A stretch of DNA of 15,023 nucleotides, taken from NCBI GenBank assembly GCA_037445245.1, contig JBBIKU010000046.1, positions 1 to 15,023 on the forward strand, written 5' to 3'. How positions within the stretch are numbered: the first letter of the stretch is position 1; every line of letters begins with the position of its first letter. The notes under the pieces were generated by a model. The model was not told the DNA's origin. It did no database searches and was given only the letters and a program-made list of their open reading frames with translations. Both the position numbers and the translations under genes were made by a program. Below are positions 7,583-14,978 of this stretch, piece by piece. The DNA comes from JBBIKU01 sp037445245 (GTDB lineage: Bacteria > Chloroflexota > Anaerolineae > Anaerolineales > Anaerolineaceae).

Positions 7583-9124
7583 ATGACGGTTTCCCGAAAA
7601 TCCTTATTCTCTTTAATCGGCGGAATGGCGCTGGCGGTTGGGGTGGCTTTGGTTTCTCCGCTGCCGTTTTGGAACGCCTGGCTGGCGGCGATGCTGCTGT
7701 GTGTGCCGGCGGTTTTCATTCTGCTCGCCCTATGGCAATGGGCAGGACGGCGAAGCACGCTGGGCTGGATGATCGTTCTGACGTTTTTCCTCCGGCTGGG
7801 GATTGGCATAACCGTAAGCCTGCTGCTGCCGCAGCAGGGGTACGACGAACCGGTCCAGCAGGCGGGTTATTTGTTCACCGATGCTTATCGCCGCGATCTA
7901 CAGGCGTGGAAACTGGCGCAATCGGCTGAACCGCTCTGGGCGAGCTTTCGTGAGGAATTTGCCTCAGACCAGTATGGGGGTTTGCTGTCGCTGAGTGCCG
8001 GCATTTATCGTTACATCAGCCCGGATGCCCACCGCCCCTTCCTCGTTCTGATCGTGGGTGCCTTGATGAGCGCGCTGGCAGTGCCGTTTTTATGGCAGGC
8101 GCTGCGTTTGCGCTGGAATGAAAAGCTGGCGAATCTGGCAGCCTGGATCGTGGTCCTGTACCCGGACGGCGTACTGTTTGGCAGTTCTCAGATGCGGGAG
8201 CCGTTCTTGATTGGTTTGATCGCTGTTGCGTTTTGGGCGGTCGTCTCTCACCAGCATTCGATGAAACCGGCAAGGGTAGCTTTGGCGCTCAGTTTGTTGG
8301 GGATGTTGCTCATTTCGTCGCGGGTGGCGGTGGCGGTGGCTGGGGTGTGGATTGCCTGGTTCTGGCTCGATAATCTCGAGAACATTCCCCACCGCTGGCG
8401 GATTGCCGGTTGGGCACTGCTAGCGCTGGGCGTTGCCGGTATTGCCTTCGTAAGCTGGGACTGGTTTCATAGTTCCTCTCAATGGGATGCGTTGGTCACC
8501 GAAAGAGCGTCCGGCTGGGTGAAGAAGGTCATCGAAGAAGCCGGAACGCAATGGCGTATCCCCTTTATCGTTGGCTATGGACTGGCGCAGCCGGTGCTGC
8601 CGGCTGCAATTGCGCATCCCTCCTTGCCGATATGGAAAACGATCGCCATTGCCCGCGCCGTGGGCTGGTATGCCCTGGCGCCGTTGATTTTGTATGCCAG
8701 TTATGCAGCCTGGCGTGCCCGTCCGCCCACCGAAAAGCGTGTCCTGATTTTTCTCTCGCTGGTTGTGATCGGATGGATTGTGCTTTCATCTGCCCGGGCG
8801 GGGGGTGACCAATGGGATAATCCCCGCTACCGTTCGATCTTCCTTCCCTGGATGAGCTTGTTGGCAGCCTGGGGCGTCCAGCGTGCTCTTCAGATGCGCG
8901 ACCTGTGGCTGGTGCGCTGGCTGGCGGTTGAGGTGGTCTTCTTGTACTATTTTACCCAGTGGTACTTCAGTCGATATTTTTTGCTCTGGAGCCGTCTCCC
9001 ATTTTGGCAAAACGTGCTGCGCATTTCTCTCTTGAGCGCCTTGATCTTGGGCAGCGGTTGGCTGTGGGACGCGGGAAAATGGGCGTGGCGAAGATTTCAT
9101 AAGCCTTCAAAGCCGGAAAGCTAA
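7583..9124 (+). CDS. Polytopic membrane protein, GT-C or Wzy-like
   Basis: This is a 513-residue integral membrane protein with about ten or more hydrophobic segments. It probably acts on lipid-linked sugars outside the membrane, as a GT-C glycosyltransferase or a repeat-unit polymerase, but I cannot assign a named family. After the second helix, the segment YDEP (87-90) then FTDAYRRD (D100, D105) resembles the acidic first-loop motif of GT-C enzymes. Further on are ASDQYGG (127-133), SSQMREPF (201-208) and NPRYRSIFLPW (413-423); the last resembles the RYxxP segment before a late helix in GT39-like proteins. I chose ATG 7583 over TTG 7574, because the TTG overlaps a good -10 element and adds only three residues. 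The gene starts 23 bases after the upstream stop and ends six bases before the next gene. Membrane protein is certain; function is inferred. Confidence 0.75.
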   Translation: MTVSRKSLFSLIGGMALAVGVALVSPLPFWNAWLAAMLLCVPAVFILLALWQWAGRRSTLGWMIVLTFFLRLGIGITVSLLLPQQGYDEPVQQAGYLFTDAYRRDLQAWKLAQSAEPLWASFREEFASDQYGGLLSLSAGIYRYISPDAHRPFLVLIVGALMSALAVPFLWQALRLRWNEKLANLAAWIVVLYPDGVLFGSSQMREPFLIGLIAVAFWAVVSHQHSMKPARVALALSLLGMLLISSRVAVAVAGVWIAWFWLDNLENIPHRWRIAGWALLALGVAGIAFVSWDWFHSSSQWDALVTERASGWVKKVIEEAGTQWRIPFIVGYGLAQPVLPAAIAHPSLPIWKTIAIARAVGWYALAPLILYASYAAWRARPPTEKRVLIFLSLVVIGWIVLSSARAGGDQWDNPRYRSIFLPWMSLLAAWGVQRALQMRDLWLVRWLAVEVVFLYYFTQWYFSRYFLLWSRLPFWQNVLRISLLSALILGSGWLWDAGKWAWRRFHKPSKPES

Positions 9125-9130
9125 CCCGAC

Positions 9131-11005
9131 ATGACCGATGTGATGATCGTTTTTCACCGATTGAATAAAGGTTGGATCGCAACCGCACTGGCATTGCTGG
9201 CTGGCATCGTATACCTGGTGCTGGGTGTTTATTACGCCCATGCCCTGGATGTCACCATGGATGAGGGCACCTACCTGATGAAGGGATTGCTGTATTTGCG
9301 CGGCGACTATCGCCCCTTTCAGGATTACGGTCCGATCACCAATAAAATGCCGCTGGCGTTTCTGATCCCGGGCGTTGCCCAGGCGATCTTTGAACCCGGC
9401 TTACGCACCGGACGCTACTTTTCGGTTTTTCTGGGGTTGCTGATGCTGCTCGGTCTCTGGATGGTTGCCCGCAGGCTGGGTGGACGCTGGTGGGCGGTGG
9501 CGATCCTCTGGTCGGTGGCTGCCAATCCAGCCAACATCATGCTCTACACGCTGGCGGTTTCGCAGGTGGTTGTGGCTTTCCTCTTAACGTGGACTTTTGT
9601 ATTCACGTTGGGGGATCGTTTGCGGTTATGGCAAACAACGCTGGGGGCGGTGCTCTCTGTGCTGGTTGTGCTTACGCGGCAGAACATGCTGCCGCTCATC
9701 CCTGTTGTGGTGGCATATATTTTCTGGCAGCACGGCAGGCAAGCCGGTATCTGGGCAACCGTGGCTGCCGCATTGGTGTTTTTTGGCGCCCATGCCCTCT
9801 ATTGGCCCAATATTATCAATATTTGGTATGGCTGGATGCCGGGATTCCTCCAGCCAATATTTTCTGCTTATCACACCCCCCTTGGAGATGTGGAAGGGAT
9901 ATGGAATCCCTCCTATGCCCTCCTTTCGAGAATTTATGTGTTCTGGGAAGGCGCCCGTTATAATTTCTTTCCCCTCTCTGGAGCGTTGTTTGCCTGGCTT
10001 CTCTTCCCCAGGCTGCAGCAATGGAAACACACCCCCCATTTCAAAACCGCCTTAACCCTCAGCCTGCTTCTTGGCGTTTTGACCGTCTCTCATTTATGGG
10101 CGTCGGTCGGCATGGATTACTGCCTTTATTGTTATCCCGGTTATCTGGCTTTCTTTATTTCCACGGGATTGCTGCTGGTGGTGGTGACCTTCAAATGGTG
10201 GGAAAGAAATCCGGGCTGGTTGCGGCAAGCGCTTGCCGCCGCCATCGTGTTGGGGTCATCCATTGGCATTGGTTTTGGCGCCCACCAGCAAATCGGCTAC
10301 GCCATACTGCGGATGCAAGTACCGCGCATCCGCAATATGCAGTTCCAGCCGGGCACTTCGGACATCTGGCGTCTGCTGGCAAACAAGTATGGATGGAGCT
10401 ATCAAGATATCGAACAGTTGTTGCCCACCATAGCCGGCGCGCTCTTTGGCATCCTCTTCCTGTTGCTGGTGGGGGTGATCGTGGTGGTTCTAAAAAGGAA
10501 GCGCAAAACGCTCAATTACGGTTATGTCGTGGCGGTGACGTTCTTTATCCTGGGGACGCTGCTCACGCCCACGCCGCTGCTGGGCGGCGGTAAACGGCTG
10601 GATTGCGAAGGAGACGTGATTGCCTCGCACGAAGCTGTCGGGGCCCATCTGGCTGCTCTGATCCCCCGCGGTTCGCTGGTCTATTGGCGCAACGATGTGT
10701 CTCCTTTGCCGCTGTTGTATATACCGGCTGTGCGCGTCTTCCCGCCTCAATTGAATCATGCCTACACGTATCTGGTGGGGGGTGACCCGGCTGTCCTAGA
10801 AAAACGGGGTTATTGGAATCGGGAGTTATCGGTACAATGGATCAAAGAAGCGGATTATTTGCTGATTGCTGCCCGCCAGGTATCCACCGGTTTATGGCAG
10901 GAGATCGATGAAGCCGCAGCCCAATTCGACGAACTGACGCCCACCCCGCTCACAGTTCCCTGCCGGGGCAGGTCGCGTATTCACATCTTTCGGAGAATCC
11001 GATGA
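9131..11005 (+). CDS. GT39-like (GT-C) membrane glycosyltransferase
   Basis: This is probably a polyprenyl-phosphate-sugar-dependent GT-C glycosyltransferase of 624 residues acting on the outer face of the membrane. The N-terminal helix (about 17-36) is followed by VTMDEGTYLMKG with D44-E45, the classical acidic pair of the first extracytoplasmic loop. Then comes GPITNKMPL (67-75), equivalent to the K-P/M-P-L part of the GT39 signature, and LRTGRYFSVFLG (91-102). About ten more helices follow, then a soluble C-terminal region of about 140 residues from 485 onward with two cysteines (C492, C611). ATG 9131 is six bases after the preceding stop, with a purine tract GGAAAG upstream. The gene ends in an ATGA overlap with the downstream GT2 gene, so translation is probably coupled to the enzyme that could make its donor. 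GT-C assignment is good; the acceptor is unknown. Confidence 0.85.
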   Translation: MTDVMIVFHRLNKGWIATALALLAGIVYLVLGVYYAHALDVTMDEGTYLMKGLLYLRGDYRPFQDYGPITNKMPLAFLIPGVAQAIFEPGLRTGRYFSVFLGLLMLLGLWMVARRLGGRWWAVAILWSVAANPANIMLYTLAVSQVVVAFLLTWTFVFTLGDRLRLWQTTLGAVLSVLVVLTRQNMLPLIPVVVAYIFWQHGRQAGIWATVAAALVFFGAHALYWPNIINIWYGWMPGFLQPIFSAYHTPLGDVEGIWNPSYALLSRIYVFWEGARYNFFPLSGALFAWLLFPRLQQWKHTPHFKTALTLSLLLGVLTVSHLWASVGMDYCLYCYPGYLAFFISTGLLLVVVTFKWWERNPGWLRQALAAAIVLGSSIGIGFGAHQQIGYAILRMQVPRIRNMQFQPGTSDIWRLLANKYGWSYQDIEQLLPTIAGALFGILFLLLVGVIVVVLKRKRKTLNYGYVVAVTFFILGTLLTPTPLLGGGKRLDCEGDVIASHEAVGAHLAALIPRGSLVYWRNDVSPLPLLYIPAVRVFPPQLNHAYTYLVGGDPAVLEKRGYWNRELSVQWIKEADYLLIAARQVSTGLWQEIDEAAAQFDELTPTPLTVPCRGRSRIHIFRRIR

Positions 11006-11985
11006 AACTTTCGGTGGTCGTGCCGGTGTATAACGAAGAAGAGAATTTGTCGCACTTGTACCGGGCGCTGGTCGATTCCATGGAGACGACCGGCATCCCT
11101 TGGGAGGTCATCCTGGTAGATGACGGCAGCAGCGATGGCAGCCTCTCGGTGATGGATGGGTTGGCGGTCAGCCACCCGGCGCGGGTGAAGGTGGTGGCGC
11201 TGCGACGCAATTTTGGTCAGACGGCAGCGATTGCTGCCGGCATTGATCACGCCGACGGCGATGTCTTGGTTCTGCTGGATGCTGACCTGCAGAACGATCC
11301 AGCCGATATTCCCATGATGCTGGAAAAAATCGAGCAAGGCTTCGATGTGGTCAGTGGTTGGCGTATCCGTCGTAAAGACACCTATGTGACCCGCACGCTG
11401 CCCTCCCGCCTCGCCAACGCCCTCATTTCGTGGGTCACCGGGGTGCGCTTGCATGATTACGGCTGCACGTTGAAAGCCTACCGCCGCGAGGTCATCACCG
11501 GTTTCCGGCTGTACGGCGAAATGCACCGCTTCATCCCCATTTACGCCAGCTCAGTCGGCGCCAAGATCATCGAGGTGCCGGTGCACCATCATCCCCGCCG
11601 CTATGGCAAAGCCAAGTATGGCTTGGAGCGCACTTTCAAGGTGGTGTTGGATCTGTTTACGGTCAAATTCTTGAGCAGCTTTGCCAACAAACCGATCTAT
11701 CTCTTCGGCGGTACAGGCTTGGTATTGATTCTTGCGAGCCTGGCTACGCTGGCGTATCTGGGGGTCAGACGGCTGGCATACGGTATTTCGCCATTCACCT
11801 CGCCGCTGTTCATCCTCTCGATGATGGTGGCGATCTTTGGCTTTCAATCTATTTTGATGGGGTTGATCGCCGAGCTGCTGGTGAGAACTTATCACGAATC
11901 GCAAGACAAGCCCACCTATACCGTGTTGAAAAAAATCAATTTTGATGATGGTTACGTATCGCAGCGTCAGCGTCAGGGGGTGTAA
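11002..11985 (+). CDS. GT2 polyprenyl-phosphate sugar synthase (DPM1/GtrB/ArnC-like)
   Basis: This 327-residue membrane-anchored enzyme is predicted to move a sugar from a nucleotide-sugar to polyprenyl phosphate at the cytoplasmic face, making the donor used by GT-C enzymes. The GT-A domain shows VVPVYNEEENL at the N-terminus, VDDGSSDGS (D40, D41), RRNFGQTAAIAAG, and the metal-binding DADLQNDP (D93, D95). GCTLKAYRREV and YGKAKYGLERTFKV follow, typical of the DPM1/GtrB group. Two C-terminal helices lie at about 231-255 and 265-290. The length and the two-helix tail match GtrB-type proteins. The ATG overlaps the upstream GT-C stop as ATGA, and GGAGA at 10992-10996 is a good ribosome binding site. 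The next gene starts immediately after its stop. The sugar (glucose, mannose, modified arabinose) cannot be read from the sequence. Confidence 0.92.
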   Translation: MKLSVVVPVYNEEENLSHLYRALVDSMETTGIPWEVILVDDGSSDGSLSVMDGLAVSHPARVKVVALRRNFGQTAAIAAGIDHADGDVLVLLDADLQNDPADIPMMLEKIEQGFDVVSGWRIRRKDTYVTRTLPSRLANALISWVTGVRLHDYGCTLKAYRREVITGFRLYGEMHRFIPIYASSVGAKIIEVPVHHHPRRYGKAKYGLERTFKVVLDLFTVKFLSSFANKPIYLFGGTGLVLILASLATLAYLGVRRLAYGISPFTSPLFILSMMVAIFGFQSILMGLIAELLVRTYHESQDKPTYTVLKKINFDDGYVSQRQRQGV

Positions 11986-13137
11986 ATGCGTATCCTGGTG
12001 TTAACGCACGAGTACCCCCCGCTGGGCGGCGGTGGCGGACGGGTGGCGCAGGATATTGCGCTCGGACTGGCTGCCCGCGGGCATGCCGTGAAGATTTTAA
12101 CGGCGCATTGGGGCAATCTACCGCCGACTGGCTACGATGATGGGGTCATGATTCAGCGCCTGTGTTCGGGACGAACACAACCCTACCGTGCCAGCTTTGC
12201 CGCCATGCTGGGATACGTGTTCGCTGCATTCTGGCATGGCATGCGCCTTGTGCGTCGCTGGCGAGCGGACGTGATCCATGTACATTTTGCCGTACCGGCA
12301 GGGGCTGCTGCCTGGCTGCTTTCGCTGCTGACAGGCGTTCCTTATGTGCTCACGGCACATTTGGGGGATGTTCCCGGCGGCACACCCGAAAAGACCAGCA
12401 GGTGGTTTCGCTGGGTTTACCCTTTCACGCCCCCCATCTGGCGGCGGGCAGCGCGGATAGCGGCGGTCAGCGAGTTTACCCGCAGCCTGGCGTTGAAACG
12501 CTACCCGCTGGATATCCAGGTCATTCCCAACGGGGTGGACCTTGAAGCTATCCAGCCCGGCAAAATTGCCGCCCAGGAACCGCCGCGCATCGTTTTCGCC
12601 GGTCGCTTCATGGAACAAAAGAATCCCCTCAAAATCGTGCATACGCTGAGGTCTTTGCGCGAGCTGCACTGGACCTGCGCCTTGCTCGGTGATGGCCCGC
12701 TGCGAGCGGCGGTCGAAGCTGAAATTGCCGCAGCCGGCTTGCAAGATCGCTTTACCCTGCCCGGCTGGGTGACGCCGCAAGAAGTGCTGGACTGGTTTGA
12801 AAGGAGTGATATTCTTTTCATGCCCTCGCTTTCTGAGGGCTTGCCGGTTGTCGGTGTGCAGGCGCTGGCGATGGGTTTGGCGATCGTCGCCAGCCGGGTG
12901 GGCGGCTTTGTGGATCTGGTGAGCGACGGCGAGAATGGCTGGCTGTTGGATAGCCAGGATGGAACCGGATTTGAAAGTGCGCTGCGCAAGCTCTTGAGCA
13001 ACCCTGACGCCTTATTGAAAATGCGCCAAGCCAGCCGTAGATTGGCAGCGCGTTTCGATATCCGGCGGGTGGTGGACGCTTATGAAGAACTGCTTATTGA
13101 CGCAATCCAATCTCATGTACAGGGAAGATCGGGATGA
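11986..13137 (+). CDS. GT4 family glycosyltransferase with Gln in place of the second Glu of E-x7-E
   Basis: This 383-residue cytoplasmic or membrane-associated GT-B glycosyltransferase probably extends the lipid-linked glycan. The N-terminal domain begins HEYPPLGGGGGRVAQDIA, the glycine-rich acceptor-side loop, and continues with VIHVHFAVPAG. The linker AAVSEFTRSLAL and IPNGVDLEAI lead to the donor domain with FAGRFMEQKNP (204-214) and SEGLPVVGVQALAMG. In that motif E284 is present, but the position eight residues later is Q292 rather than Glu. The start ATG follows the upstream TAA with no gap, and GGGGGTG just upstream acts as the ribosome binding site. The stop overlaps the transporter start (ATGA). 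GT4 membership is secure; donor and linkage are unknown. Confidence 0.92.
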   Translation: MRILVLTHEYPPLGGGGGRVAQDIALGLAARGHAVKILTAHWGNLPPTGYDDGVMIQRLCSGRTQPYRASFAAMLGYVFAAFWHGMRLVRRWRADVIHVHFAVPAGAAAWLLSLLTGVPYVLTAHLGDVPGGTPEKTSRWFRWVYPFTPPIWRRAARIAAVSEFTRSLALKRYPLDIQVIPNGVDLEAIQPGKIAAQEPPRIVFAGRFMEQKNPLKIVHTLRSLRELHWTCALLGDGPLRAAVEAEIAAAGLQDRFTLPGWVTPQEVLDWFERSDILFMPSLSEGLPVVGVQALAMGLAIVASRVGGFVDLVSDGENGWLLDSQDGTGFESALRKLLSNPDALLKMRQASRRLAARFDIRRVVDAYEELLIDAIQSHVQGRSG

Positions 13138-13871
13138 CCACGAACATCTTTATTTTCATCCTGTTTGGCTTCATCGCCCAGTTGATTGACGGCAGCCTGG
13201 GAATGGCGTACGGCGTCAGTTCGAACACCTTTTTACTCAGTATTGGTTTGCCACCAGCCGCTGCCAGCGCCAGTGTGCACGCTGCCGAGGTGTTTACCAC
13301 CGGTGCATCGGGCGTTTTTCATCTAAAATTTGGCAATGTGCGAAAAAATTTGTTCTTGAAGCTGCTGATCCCTGGTGTAATTGGCGGTGCTTTGGGTGCC
13401 TATATCCTCACCTCCATCCCCGGGGAAGCCATCAAGCCTTATATCAGTGCCTACCTTCTGGTGATGGGCGGCGTCATTTTATACAAGGCATTCAATCACA
13501 GAGGGGAGGAAAAAGAGATCAACACCTTCATTTCGCCACTGGCGTTAGCGGGCGGTTTTTTTGACGCCATCGGCGGCGGCGGGTGGGGTCCAATTGTGAC
13601 CACCACCCTGGTGGCGCGTGGCAACAGCCCGCGTTCGACCATCGGGTCGGTCAATTTGGCGGAATTTTTTGTGACCCTGGCAGTGTCGGTTACCTTCATC
13701 GTGACGATTGGGCTTGAGTTCTGGAAAGTGATCGTCGGCTTGCTGATCGGCGGGGTGCTCGCCGCTCCTTTTGGAGCGTATCTCGCTAAACGCCTGCCGG
13801 CGTGGGTTCTGATGATCGCGGTAGGGCTGTTGATTAGCTTGCTTAGCTTACGCACGCTGTTATGGCGTTAA
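13134..13871 (+). CDS. TauE/SafE family membrane transporter (DUF81)
   Basis: This 245-residue membrane protein with about seven or eight helices belongs to the TauE/SafE family, known for export of sulfite, sulfoacetate and related organic anions; many members have no known substrate. The family's internal duplication is visible: the first half has LIDGSLGMAYGVSSNTFLL (D19) and the second has FFDAIGGGGWGPIVTTTL (D144, W151), each followed by an SVxxAE segment (SVHAAEVF and SVNLAEFF). The length is typical. The ATG overlaps the stop of the GT4 gene as ATGA, with AGGGAAG upstream as ribosome binding site, so it is translationally coupled to a glycan gene although the family is not a known glycan exporter. 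The gene ends 23 bases from the convergent GT2 gene, and I see no clear hairpin terminator between them. Confidence 0.9.
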   Translation: MTTNIFIFILFGFIAQLIDGSLGMAYGVSSNTFLLSIGLPPAAASASVHAAEVFTTGASGVFHLKFGNVRKNLFLKLLIPGVIGGALGAYILTSIPGEAIKPYISAYLLVMGGVILYKAFNHRGEEKEINTFISPLALAGGFFDAIGGGGWGPIVTTTLVARGNSPRSTIGSVNLAEFFVTLAVSVTFIVTIGLEFWKVIVGLLIGGVLAAPFGAYLAKRLPAWVLMIAVGLLISLLSLRTLLWR

Positions 13872-13894
13872 TAAAATCCGATTTACTTGGGTAT

Positions 13895-14899
13895 TCATTT
13901 CCGTTTTCCTGGCGCTCGAATGAGGGTATGTCCTTGGAATGTCTCCGGATGATTATCTGAATACTGCCGATCTCTTAGCAGCATCAACGTTTCTTGCAGC
14001 ATTTGGCGGTTGGCGCGCACGGCATCGCCCAGTAAACCCAGCAGGAGCAACAAGACGCCAAAGATCAGCAGCGTGCCGCCAATGGATACCGATTGCAGAT
14101 AACGGGCGAAGCCCGTTTGAAAGAAAAAGTAGAAATATAGAAAACGACCTATCAGTGCCGCGCCTGCAAATAGGAACGGCAGGCTGAGCAGCCCGAAAGT
14201 TTTTAAGGGTTGGTAGAGCACATAAGAACGCAGGATGGTACCACTCTGCCGCCAGATAAAATCCAGCGCGCCGCGGTGCAAACGCGAGGAACGCGGGGTG
14301 GGATTGGTGCTGATGGGGACATGGGCAATCCGCCAGTTTTCCCTACCTGCTTGAATCAAGGTTTCTAAAGTGTAAGAATACGAGTTGTAAACTTGCATCC
14401 GCAGGGCCGCAAAGCGGGAATAGGCTCGAAATCCGCTGGCGGCGTCTGGGGCATCGGTGCTGGATATCCAGCGCACCAACCAGCTCCCCAGGCGTTGTAA
14501 AATTCTTTTTAACGGTGAAAAATTCCGGTTCACCGCCGGCTGCCGGTCTCCGATAACAAGGTCGGCTTCTTCTGCCAGCAACGGTGCAATCAATTCACTG
14601 ATGTATCGCCCCGGGTATTGATTGTCGGCGTCGGTGTTGACGAGAACATCTGCACCGAGCTGCAAGCCGGTGTGGATGCCGCTTAAAAACGCCCGCGCCA
14701 GCCCGCGGTTTTTGGTATGGCGCACCACATAATCCGCGCCGTGTTCCAGTGCCACCTGCGCTGTGTGGTCACTTGAGCCGTCATCGATCACGACAATCAC
14801 GACTTCATCCACCCCCGGCAGTTCAAACGGTAAGTCTGCCAGTGTTTTGGGCAGTGTGTCGGCTTCGTTGAAACAGGGGATTTGAATCACCAGACGCAT
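13895..14899 (-). CDS. GT2 family glycosyltransferase with two C-terminal membrane helices
   Basis: This 334-residue membrane-anchored GT-A enzyme resembles dolichyl/polyprenyl-phosphate mannose or glucose synthases. Motifs are IQIPCFNEADTL (5-16), VIDDGSSDHT (D39, D40), HTKNRGLARAFLSGI (61-75) and NTDADNQYPG with the metal-binding D90 and D92. VIGDRQ (115-120) and SGFRAYSR (155-162) follow. Two helices lie at about 233-257 and 271-293, then a basic tail. It is only distantly similar to the GT2 gene at 11002-11985, so a different sugar or acceptor is likely. The ATG at 14899 has an excellent ribosome binding site (AAGGAGAG at 14903-14910) and a TACAAT -10 element just upstream, so it is transcribed separately from the long + strand run and towards it. 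It could make a lipid-linked sugar donor or transfer directly to a lipid. Confidence 0.9.
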   Translation of the reverse strand: MRLVIQIPCFNEADTLPKTLADLPFELPGVDEVVIVVIDDGSSDHTAQVALEHGADYVVRHTKNRGLARAFLSGIHTGLQLGADVLVNTDADNQYPGRYISELIAPLLAEEADLVIGDRQPAVNRNFSPLKRILQRLGSWLVRWISSTDAPDAASGFRAYSRFAALRMQVYNSYSYTLETLIQAGRENWRIAHVPISTNPTPRSSRLHRGALDFIWRQSGTILRSYVLYQPLKTFGLLSLPFLFAGAALIGRFLYFYFFFQTGFARYLQSVSIGGTLLIFGVLLLLLGLLGDAVRANRQMLQETLMLLRDRQYSDNHPETFQGHTLIRAPGKRK

Positions 14900-14902
14900 A
14901 TC

Positions 14903-14910
14903 CTCTCCTT
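14903..14910 (-). promoter_or_regulatory. Shine-Dalgarno sequence of the convergent GT2 gene
   Basis: Read on the - strand, this is AAGGAGAG, followed by GAT and the ATG. It is the strongest ribosome binding site in the window, and it fixes the start of the - strand gene at 14899. Confidence 0.8.
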
Positions 14911-14925
14911 GGACACCACAGCTTT

Positions 14926-14931
14926 ATTGTA
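14926..14931 (-). promoter_or_regulatory. Probable -10 element (TACAAT) of the convergent GT2 gene
   Basis: On the - strand the sequence reads GGGTACAATAAAGC, with TACAAT at the right distance to give a leader of about 20 bases containing the Shine-Dalgarno. No good -35 hexamer is found 16-18 bases upstream, so the assignment rests on the -10 and its position. Confidence 0.45.
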
Positions 14932-14969
14932 CCCTTTTCTGGAAGATGCAGGGCGACTCATCTAAATAG

Positions 14970-14978
14970 TGATAAAAT
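14970..14978 (+). promoter_or_regulatory. Possible extended -10 element (TGATAAAAT) pointing out of the window
   Basis: TG-A-TAAAAT resembles an extended -10 element and points right, divergent from the - strand GT2 promoter about 40 bases away. It would drive a gene starting near or beyond the window end. An ATG at 14977 opens a frame of 15 codons to the edge (MICCCPEKPTWHLLR), but it overlaps the -10 and is not convincing as a gene start. Confidence 0.3.

Noticed and set aside
8322..8345. G-rich run with repeated GGTGGC, possible G-quadruplex
   Set aside because: It encodes the Val/Ala-rich helix RVAVAVAG; most G runs are only two long, and codon choice explains it.
10831..10838. GGTACAAT, a copy of the -10-like octamer found near 7567 and 14933
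   Set aside because: It is inside the coding sequence of the GT39-like gene and far from any start codon.
12118..12780. Open frame of 220 codons antisense to the second GT4 gene
   Set aside because: It is composition-driven shadow coding opposite a gene with clear GT4 motifs, and its translation shows no recognisable domain.
13872..13894. Possible bidirectional terminator between the convergent genes
   Set aside because: The 23 bases contain no inverted repeat or T-run adequate for an intrinsic terminator.
14101..14117. Inverted repeat AACGGGC-GAA-GCCCGTT
   Set aside because: It is within the coding region of the - strand GT2 gene (QTGFARY) and has no terminator tract; such stems are expected by chance.
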